Source: an uncultured Bacteroidales bacterium
GTDB taxonomy: Bacteria; Bacteroidota; Bacteroidia; Bacteroidales; UBA932
Direction: 5' to 3'
Assembly (NCBI GenBank): GCA_949294195.1
Contig: CASFGK010000018.1
Location: 100,351-164,350 of the forward strand
DNA length: 64,000 bases
Part shown: one piece after another, positions 58,138 to 64,000 of the stretch
How positions within the stretch are numbered: the first letter of the stretch is position 1
Layout of the letters: each line of letters opens with the position of its first letter
The notes under the pieces: model-generated
What the model saw: only the letters and a program-made list of their open reading frames with translations
Databases searched by the model: none
What the model was told of the DNA's origin: nothing
Made by a program: the position numbers and the translations under genes

Positions 58138-58215
58138 TTAAGCAGATGAAAACAGGAAGGGAAAACGGTTTCCTCTGACAGCGCTCTGCCTTTCGCAAAA
58201 AAGAGAAAATGAAAT

Positions 58216-59241
58216 ATGATGCAGTTATCATTAAAAAGAAACAAAAAAATGGAAAAGAGTAAAAAGAGCTACAACCTTATAATAGGAATAGCAGCACTTC
58301 TTGCGATAGTAATGACTGTCGCATTGGTAGGATATATCGTTTCGAAACCGGAACCTGCAGTAATTCAGGGACAGGCGGAAGCAACGGAATACAGGGTATC
58401 GGGAAAGGTGCCGGGAAGAATCGAATGTTTCCATGCAGCAGAAGGGGATTTCGTGCATAAAGGAGATACGCTGGTGGAGATTGACAGCCCTGAAGTCAGG
58501 GCAAAACTGGCACAGGCCATGGCAGTCAGATCGGCGGCCGAGGCGCAGAAAGAGAAAGCCTTGACCGGAGCAAGACAGGAACAGATTGCCGGGGCGTATG
58601 AACTGTGGCAGCAAGCCGTTGTCAATGAGGAAATCATGAAGAAATCCTTCGACAGAGTGGAAAGACTCTACGAACAGAACGTGATAAGCGCGCAGAAGTT
58701 CGATGAGGCACAGGCAAGATACAAGGCAGCCAAAGCCACGAGCGCCGCTGCAAAATCACAGTATGACATGGCTGTGAACGGAGCCAGAAAGGAAGACAAG
58801 GAAACAGCCATAGCTCTTGTCAACCAGGCAAATGCGGCACTGATGGAAGTGGAGTCATACCTCGGAGAACTGTATCTTACGGCCCCTGCAGACGGTGTCA
58901 TTTCAGCCAGATTCCCGAAAGCGGGGGAACTTGTGGGACAAGGGGCCCCGATAATGGCAGTGACTGATCTGGATGATGCCTGGTTCACATTCAGTATCAG
59001 AGAAGACATGCTGAACGGACTCAAGGTGGGGGATGAACTTGCCGTTACCGTGCCGGCACTGGGGAACGCAGTATACAGGACCAGAGTGAACTACATAAGC
59101 GTACTTGAGTCATACGCCACGTGGAGAGCGACACTGGACACAGGCAGTTTCGATGCCAGGACCTTTGAAGTCAGAAGCGTACCGGAAAGCCCGATTGACG
59201 GACTGAGGCCGGGAATGACCGCAATAGTCGTTCAGAAATAA
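58216..59241 (+). CDS. HlyD-type membrane fusion protein
   Basis: A 341-residue periplasmic adaptor anchored by one N-terminal helix (about 20-42, LIIGIAALLAIVMTVALVGYIV). A lipoyl-like half-motif (GKVPGRIECFHAAEGDFVHKGDTLVEIDSP), a helical hairpin of about 120 residues and the second half (LTAPADGVISARFPKAGELVGQG) are in order. MEKSKK at 58249 is a possible later start. It links the inner-membrane ABC-2 proteins to the TolC channel. Confidence 0.9.
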   Translation: MMQLSLKRNKKMEKSKKSYNLIIGIAALLAIVMTVALVGYIVSKPEPAVIQGQAEATEYRVSGKVPGRIECFHAAEGDFVHKGDTLVEIDSPEVRAKLAQAMAVRSAAEAQKEKALTGARQEQIAGAYELWQQAVVNEEIMKKSFDRVERLYEQNVISAQKFDEAQARYKAAKATSAAAKSQYDMAVNGARKEDKETAIALVNQANAALMEVESYLGELYLTAPADGVISARFPKAGELVGQGAPIMAVTDLDDAWFTFSIREDMLNGLKVGDELAVTVPALGNAVYRTRVNYISVLESYATWRATLDTGSFDARTFEVRSVPESPIDGLRPGMTAIVVQK

Positions 59242-59269
59242 ACATGCATCGGAATCAAAACCGGAAAAA

Positions 59270-60439
59270 ATGAATTTCTTCCACAACATAAAGTCCGCTT
59301 TGCTCAGAGAGCTGCGGCTGATGCGCCAAAGACCGGTCTACCTTCTGGCATCTGTAGGGGTGATGGCTTTCTGCATGGTTTTTTTCCTGACATTCCTGAA
59401 AGACGGTATGCCGGAAGACCTGCCGATAGGTGTGGTGGATATGGACAATTCCTCCCTTTCCCGAAACATCAGCAGGCAGATAGATGCCACGCAACTCGGA
59501 CATACATTGGAATTCAGCTCGTACAGAAGTGCACGGGAAGCGCTTCAGACAGGACGGATCAATGCATTCTGCGTCTTTCCTGACGGGATGTATGAAGACG
59601 TGATTTCCGGAAGGCAGCCTACAGTGTGCCTCTATGTGAATTCACTGTATTTCGTAGGAGGCGCGCTTGCCTACAAGGACCTTCTGACCATGATGAATAT
59701 GGCTTCCGGAGGAGTGCAGAGAGAACTGCTCAGGGCAAAAGGGATGAATGACAATGCAATACTGGGGCAGATACAGCCCATTGCAATAGATGCGCACCAG
59801 ATAGGGAACGTCACGACAGACTACGGTGTCTACCTGACCAACGTACTGATGCCGGGGATACTGGAAATGATTGTCATTCTGGTAACGGTATTCGCTTTGG
59901 GTTCGGAACTGAAATACGGGACATCAAGACACATGCTCGAAAAGGCCGGAGGCTCCATGTCGGCAGCAATGACAGGGAAACTGATTCCATATACGGTATT
60001 GTTCACGGCCATAGGGATAATATGCGATATAGTATTGTACTGCTGGGCAGGGTTCCCGATGGCCGGATCCGTATGGCACATGTTTGCGGGGACTTTCGTA
60101 ATGGTTCTCGCATGTGAGGCGGTCGCTTTTTTCATTATCGGCACGCTGCCTGTCCTGAGGCTGGCCCTCAGTATCTCGGCATTGTACAGTATACTCGGGT
60201 TTTCATTGGCAGGATTCACATTCCCGGTAGAAGCCCTTCCTCCCTATATTCAAGGTCTTGCATCAATATTTCCTCTCAGGCACTACTACCTGATGTACGT
60301 CCGGGAAGCGATTTTCGGGAGCGGATTCGGCGGGTGGTATCCACATATTGTGTATATGCTGCTGTTTCTTTTCCTGCCGGCTCTTGTATACAGACGACTG
60401 AAAAAGGCATACATGCTCTGCAATTTCCCACGCAACTGA
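59270..60439 (+). CDS. ABC-2 type permease (first)
   Basis: A 389-residue inner-membrane protein of the YhhJ/YbhS-like ABC-2 group. One N-terminal helix (about 22-44) is followed by a periplasmic domain (about 45-185, with VVDMDNSSLSRNISRQIDATQ) and five C-terminal helices ending in FPLRHYYLMYVREAIFGSG. No ATP-binding domain is present in it or next to it. It is 28 nt after hlyD and 37 nt before the second permease. Confidence 0.9.
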   Translation: MNFFHNIKSALLRELRLMRQRPVYLLASVGVMAFCMVFFLTFLKDGMPEDLPIGVVDMDNSSLSRNISRQIDATQLGHTLEFSSYRSAREALQTGRINAFCVFPDGMYEDVISGRQPTVCLYVNSLYFVGGALAYKDLLTMMNMASGGVQRELLRAKGMNDNAILGQIQPIAIDAHQIGNVTTDYGVYLTNVLMPGILEMIVILVTVFALGSELKYGTSRHMLEKAGGSMSAAMTGKLIPYTVLFTAIGIICDIVLYCWAGFPMAGSVWHMFAGTFVMVLACEAVAFFIIGTLPVLRLALSISALYSILGFSLAGFTFPVEALPPYIQGLASIFPLRHYYLMYVREAIFGSGFGGWYPHIVYMLLFLFLPALVYRRLKKAYMLCNFPRN

Positions 60440-60476
60440 CACCCGGAAACCGACCGGCATAAAACAGAAAACATAC

Positions 60477-61706
60477 ATGAAATACATAAGCCAATGGTTG
60501 TCTGACTGGTATGATATCTTCACCAGAGAGCTCAGACACATATTCAGCGACAGCGGGGTGATGGTGATATTCTTCCTCGCAGGTCTTGCCTACCCTCTTC
60601 TGTACGGACTGATCTACCGGAACGGGACAGTAGATGACATGCCAGTCGCGGTAGTAGACAATTCCGGAAGTTCCGGCAGCCGGGAATTTGTCCGCGCTCT
60701 GGATGCGACCCGGGAGCTGGAAACCGCTTATTCCTGTCCCGACATGGATACGGCCCGGGAACTCCTGCAACAGAGAAAGGTAAAGGGCATCGTGATGATT
60801 CCTTCCGATTACGAAGACTGTCTGGTCTCCGGGGAACAGGCCCATGTATCTACCTACGCGGACATGAGCAGCTTTCTCTACTATAAGAACCTGACGATGG
60901 GAGCCAGCCAGGTGATGTTATCGGAAATGCGTGATATACAGGCTTCAAGATTTTCTGCTGCCGGATATGGCGTGCAGCAGATCCATCAACTGGTACAGCC
61001 GCTGGAATATGAAGAGGTCATGCCTTACAACAGGAATTTCTCCTACAGTATCTTCTTCCTGTCGGCCGTGCTGCTTATAGTGGTGCAGCAGACCATGTTC
61101 TACGGAGTGTCCATGCTGACCGGGACAATGCGGGAGGAGAACCGAAGTTTCGCCGTGCTGCCGGACAGGCTCAAGGGTCACGGGATTTCCAGATCAGTGC
61201 TCGGACGAGGAGCGGCCTACTGGCTGCTGTACATAGCCATCGGGGCCTATGTAGCCGCTCTTGTGCCGAAGATTTTCGGACTGCCGCAGAACTGTCCGTT
61301 CGGGGAGATTTTTGTCCTTCTGCTTTTCTACGTGAGTGCATGTGTCGTGTTCAGTTTCACTTTCAGCTCATTGGTCCGGCACAGGGAAACGGTGTTCGTG
61401 CTGTTCCTCTTCATGTCTCCGATATGCCTTTTCCTGACCGGCTTTTCCTGGCCGGAAAGCAGTTTTCCCGGATTCTGGAAAGGATTTTCATATATCTTCC
61501 CTTCCACTTTTGCCGTCCGTGCCTTCATAAACATGAATACCGCAGGGGCGACGCTTGCCATGGCCTCTCCGCAGATAGCTGCACTGACGGTCCAGATCAT
61601 TGTCTACTATTTGCTTTCCTGTCTGGCCGTCTTTGTCGAGAACCTGCTGCTCAGACGCAGAAAAGAGCGTGGAAATGGTATTTGCATGAAAACAAAATTG
61701 GAGTAA
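60477..61706 (+). CDS. ABC-2 type permease (second)
   Basis: A 409-residue paralogue of the preceding gene with the same layout: one N-terminal helix (VMVIFFLAGLAYPLLYGLIYRNG), a periplasmic domain with VVDNSGSSGSREFVRALDATRELE, then five helices with FLTGFSWPESSFPGFWKGFSYIFPSTFAVRAFINMNTAG. The two probably form a heterodimeric pore. Its TAA stop forms the first bases of the next promoter's -7 box. Confidence 0.9.
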   Translation: MKYISQWLSDWYDIFTRELRHIFSDSGVMVIFFLAGLAYPLLYGLIYRNGTVDDMPVAVVDNSGSSGSREFVRALDATRELETAYSCPDMDTARELLQQRKVKGIVMIPSDYEDCLVSGEQAHVSTYADMSSFLYYKNLTMGASQVMLSEMRDIQASRFSAAGYGVQQIHQLVQPLEYEEVMPYNRNFSYSIFFLSAVLLIVVQQTMFYGVSMLTGTMREENRSFAVLPDRLKGHGISRSVLGRGAAYWLLYIAIGAYVAALVPKIFGLPQNCPFGEIFVLLLFYVSACVVFSFTFSSLVRHRETVFVLFLFMSPICLFLTGFSWPESSFPGFWKGFSYIFPSTFAVRAFINMNTAGATLAMASPQIAALTVQIIVYYLLSCLAVFVENLLLRRRKERGNGICMKTKLE

Positions 61707-61711
61707 TTTTG
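61681..61711 (+). promoter_or_regulatory. Promoter of the TPR-AraC gene
   Basis: TTTG (61681-61684), exactly 19 nt, TAATTTTG (61704-61711): a perfect consensus promoter. It lies in the last codons of the ABC-2 gene, whose TAA stop (61704-61706) is part of the -7 box, so the next gene is transcribed independently. Confidence 0.85.
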
Positions 61712-61737
61712 CACGACTGAAACACCAGACTGCAATT

Positions 61738-63489
61738 ATGAAACGATTCCGGACCTGCCTTACCTTAGCCGCATTTGCCATTGCCGTTCTTTTTGCCGGC
61801 TGCTCGAAACACACTGGCAAGGACAACGTCAGGCAGGCAGACATCGGGTTCATAGCCCATATACAGGAAATCGCCATCACGAGACCGGAAGAAGCCCTTG
61901 CACTGCTCGATACGGCAGAAAGCAGGCACAGGCTCAGTGCATTCGACATCAACGACCTGCGGAGCCTCGTCTACCACAACGGACTTTCCCGTTACAAGAC
62001 CGCGCTTGCATACGCCCGCAAAGCCTACAACGACCCGGAAGCGAAGAAAAAACCGAAACGGCTCCTGTCCCTTGTGTCCATTATGGCTGACGAAGCCCAC
62101 ACCAACGGCGACTACGCCGGCAGCATCAGATACTGTACCGAAGGTCTGGATCTCGCCCGCAAGCTGGAAAACCGGACTTACGAAGCGGGCCTGAACGTCA
62201 CATGGGGGCTTAACCTGATGGAAATGGGACAGTACGATGAAGCATTCCGGCACATAGACATGGCAATCGGCATTCTGGATAAAGAAGTCCGGAAAAATCC
62301 GCGCTACCATGCCTGGGACGAACTTCTCTACGCTCTCGGCATGAAACTCAGCCTGCTGTGGGACAAAGACCGCTATGAAGAGGCCATTACCATGAAACCC
62401 CTTATCGAAGAGGCGCTCCAGGGACTGAAAAAAAGCGACGGCATCCCTGACGGACTTGCCGATATGAGGAAAGCGGAAACAGATGCAATCTACTGCTGTA
62501 TAGCATACGCCACCTCGGACCGCACGGAAGGGGACAGACTTTACAGGCAAATCGAAGCCAACCCGGCTTCATCGGCTCCTGAAAAGGAATACATACGTAT
62601 CCTGTGCCTGAACATGGCCGGACGCCACCAGGAAGCCCTTCACTATATCCGCAGGGAAAAGGAAATGCTCCGGGCTTCCACCGACACTGTGAACTGGGAC
62701 TACATCAACCCTCACCTCCAGTCGGAACTAGAAGCATACCAAGGAATAGGAGACTGGAAATCAGCCTCTAGAGTACAGTCCATGATGCTTGCACTGACAG
62801 ACTCTCTACGCCAGAGGGAACGTACCCGGGACGCGCTGGAACTGGCAGAAATATACAACTCCTCCGAACAGGCCCTGCAAATCGAACGGCAGGCAAATAA
62901 AATCAGACGGCACAACATTTTCTTCGCCTTTGGCATACCGGCATTCATTCTGCTTGCCGCCATTCTCGTCTACGTCCTTAAAAGCAGGCGCATCATCGAA
63001 AGGAAAAACGACGCGATGAAAAAGGCCATTGACGAGCTGATTGCCTGTAAAGACGGCCTTTTCGAAAAGCAGGAAGAAAATATGCGGCTGCGCGAAAAAC
63101 TGGAAAGCTCCGACAGGCAGTCGGATCAGGAAAAGGACCGTATGCTGTTCGAACATGTCAACCATGAAATCGTCAGCCGGAAACTATACCTGCAATCAGA
63201 CTTCAGCAAGAAGGAACTTCTGAAAGGAGTCCACATCCCTGCCAACAAGTTCGCTTCCCTGTTCAGAGAATTTGCCGGATGCAGTTTCTCCCAATATATA
63301 CAGGATCTCCGGCTTGACTATGCCATCCGGCTTATGCGCGAGCAGCCGCAATGGACACTGGATGCAATTGCCAAGGAAGCCAGTATGTCAAATGGGGCAT
63401 TCTACAGCCAGTTCCAGAAGAAATACGGAATGAAGCCATCCGAATTCCGTAAAAGAGAACTGTTTGCCCCCATTGATAAAAATGATTAA
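61738..63489 (+). CDS. Membrane-spanning TPR-AraC transcription regulator
   Basis: A 583-residue regulator. The N-terminus has a lipoprotein-like signal (FAGC, Cys22). TPR-type helical repeats fill about 40-385 (e.g. GDYAGSIRYCTEGLDLARKLEN, GQYDEAFRHIDMAIGIL). One membrane helix lies at 394-414, a coiled coil at 417-470, and an AraC helix-turn-helix at about 475-575 (LDAIAKEASMSNGAFYSQFQKKYGMKPSEFRKRE). The TPR part should be periplasmic and the HTH cytoplasmic, a Bacteroidetes one-component layout. It likely controls the DUF3575 gene downstream. Confidence 0.87.
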   Translation: MKRFRTCLTLAAFAIAVLFAGCSKHTGKDNVRQADIGFIAHIQEIAITRPEEALALLDTAESRHRLSAFDINDLRSLVYHNGLSRYKTALAYARKAYNDPEAKKKPKRLLSLVSIMADEAHTNGDYAGSIRYCTEGLDLARKLENRTYEAGLNVTWGLNLMEMGQYDEAFRHIDMAIGILDKEVRKNPRYHAWDELLYALGMKLSLLWDKDRYEEAITMKPLIEEALQGLKKSDGIPDGLADMRKAETDAIYCCIAYATSDRTEGDRLYRQIEANPASSAPEKEYIRILCLNMAGRHQEALHYIRREKEMLRASTDTVNWDYINPHLQSELEAYQGIGDWKSASRVQSMMLALTDSLRQRERTRDALELAEIYNSSEQALQIERQANKIRRHNIFFAFGIPAFILLAAILVYVLKSRRIIERKNDAMKKAIDELIACKDGLFEKQEENMRLREKLESSDRQSDQEKDRMLFEHVNHEIVSRKLYLQSDFSKKELLKGVHIPANKFASLFREFAGCSFSQYIQDLRLDYAIRLMREQPQWTLDAIAKEASMSNGAFYSQFQKKYGMKPSEFRKRELFAPIDKND

Positions 63490-63522
63490 ACATCTGACAA
63501 TCAACCTATTTTCATTTAAAAG

Positions 63523-63558
63523 TGATTTCCGTGGAGAAAAAGATGATTTTCATGGAGA
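63523..63558 (+). promoter_or_regulatory. 21-bp-period direct repeat, candidate AraC operator
   Basis: TGATTTCCGTGGAGA (63523-63537) and TGATTTTCATGGAGA (63544-63558) agree at 13 of 15 bases and start 21 bp apart, two helical turns, as for AraC half-sites. The second copy ends 18 nt before the TTTG -33 box of the DUF3575 promoter. Confidence 0.6.
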
Positions 63559-63576
63559 GCAAGCCCGTCCGAATCC

Positions 63577-63607
63577 TTTGCCGCCCATGAGCATCTGAGT
63601 ACCTTTG
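63577..63607 (+). promoter_or_regulatory. Promoter of the DUF3575 gene
   Basis: TTTG (63577-63580), a 19-nt spacer and TACCTTTG (63600-63607) match the consensus exactly. The direct repeat at 63523-63558 lies just upstream, in position for an activator. Confidence 0.8.
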
Positions 63608-63637
63608 ATTCATGTCTGTTTTTAAAAAAGCAATGGC

Positions 63638-64000
63638 ATGAATCTGAATCACACCATTTTCAGAAGACTGATAATCCTATCAGTCTTTTTTATGGCCGTA
63701 CTGTTTCCTGCTACGGCCAATAGCGGCAAGACCGATACAAACATACCCGATACCGGTACCCTCTCCCTCCGTGCCAACCTCCTGCGCTGGGCCACGCTCA
63801 CGCCCGACCTTGGCATCGAGTGGCGCGTCAACCGCTTGTGGGGCATCCTCGTACACGGCTCGTGGACTTCGTGGTCGTGGAGCAATAAAGACCGAAGGTA
63901 TGCCTTGTGGGAAGTCTCGCCCGAAGTGCGCCATTATATAGGAAAGGAGAAGCGCGGCTACCTCGGCGCGATGTACAAGGCAGGGGCGTTCAACTACAAG
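63638..64000 (+). CDS. DUF3575 family protein (3' end outside window)
   Basis: The ATG at 63638 opens 121 codons to the window edge. A signal peptide (about 1-28, ending near FPATANS) is followed by LSLRANLLRWATLTPDLGIEWRVN and WEVSPEVRHYIGKEKRGYLGAMYKAGAFNYK, the DUF3575 pattern of outer-membrane beta proteins found beside FimA/Mfa1-type fimbrial genes. Codon use (CTC, CGC, GGC rich) differs from upstream genes, which favour GGA and AGG/CGG, suggesting later acquisition. A second short ATG at 63633 is closed at once by TGA. Confidence 0.82.
   Translation, partial: MNLNHTIFRRLIILSVFFMAVLFPATANSGKTDTNIPDTGTLSLRANLLRWATLTPDLGIEWRVNRLWGILVHGSWTSWSWSNKDRRYALWEVSPEVRHYIGKEKRGYLGAMYKAGAFNYK

Overview
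The window looks like a chromosomal segment of a gut-type Bacteroidales bacterium. Supporting signs are the F1Fo ATP synthase order atpD-C-B-E-F-H-A-G, promoters of the Bacteroidetes type (TTTG, about 19-21 nt, TAnnTTTG) instead of -35/-10 boxes, few Shine-Dalgarno sites, an OstA-like/SurA/GuaB cluster, a PiT transporter with a PhoU-like tail, secreted GH95 and sulfatase enzymes, a membrane-spanning TPR-AraC regulator and a DUF3575 gene. No rRNA, tRNA, CRISPR array, insertion sequence or phage gene was recognised. Coding density is high. The longest gene-free stretch is the 271-nt divergent region 52220-52490, so no stretch above 300 bases lacks a gene.

Layout. 1-4.4 kb: a cut O-methyltransferase, a sigma54-type response regulator without a DNA-binding domain, then cmk, ispH and efp. 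4.4-11.7 kb (minus): DUF308 membrane protein, dnaG, metG, murB, murA. 11.8-19 kb: fhs, a PHP phosphoesterase, a patatin, malic enzyme and a MATE pump, meeting a YhhN/TMEM86-like gene tail to tail; a sigma54-like promoter and a hairpin follow. 19.2-26 kb (minus): complete ATP synthase operon. 26-30.2 kb (minus): Ser-type sulfatase and GH95 alpha-L-fucosidase, both exported. 30.4-35.2 kb: PhoR/PhoB-like pair divergent from a PiT phosphate transporter, with a Pho-box-like direct repeat between them. 35.3-44.9 kb (minus): guaB, two SurA/PpiC-type chaperones, an OstA-like protein, then bioB, bioA, bioD. 44.9-52.2 kb: radical SAM protein, galE, PBP4-type dacB, and two related sugar MFS transporters flanking a ROK sugar kinase. 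52.5-55.5 kb: a NapH-NapG-like fusion polyferredoxin and a Tat-exported aldo/keto reductase. 55.5-61.7 kb: an AraC regulator divergent from a TolC-HlyD-ABC2-ABC2 export operon. 61.7-64 kb: a TPR-AraC transmembrane regulator and the start of a DUF3575 gene, probably the edge of a fimbria-type locus.

Functional themes: envelope building (MurA/B, DacB, SurA, OstA-like), energy (ATP synthase, a possible quinone-linked periplasmic Fe-S chain), host-glycan foraging (fucosidase, sulfatase, sugar MFS, ROK kinase, GalE), phosphate response, biotin synthesis and efflux. The points most worth testing are non-coding or architectural: a 25-bp perfect inverted repeat across the tolC stop codon, a 30-bp-spaced box array in the araC/tolC intergenic region, 21-bp-spaced direct repeats before the DUF3575 gene, an orphan sigma54-like promoter reading into a terminator, and the NapH-NapG fusion with an internal twin-arginine motif.
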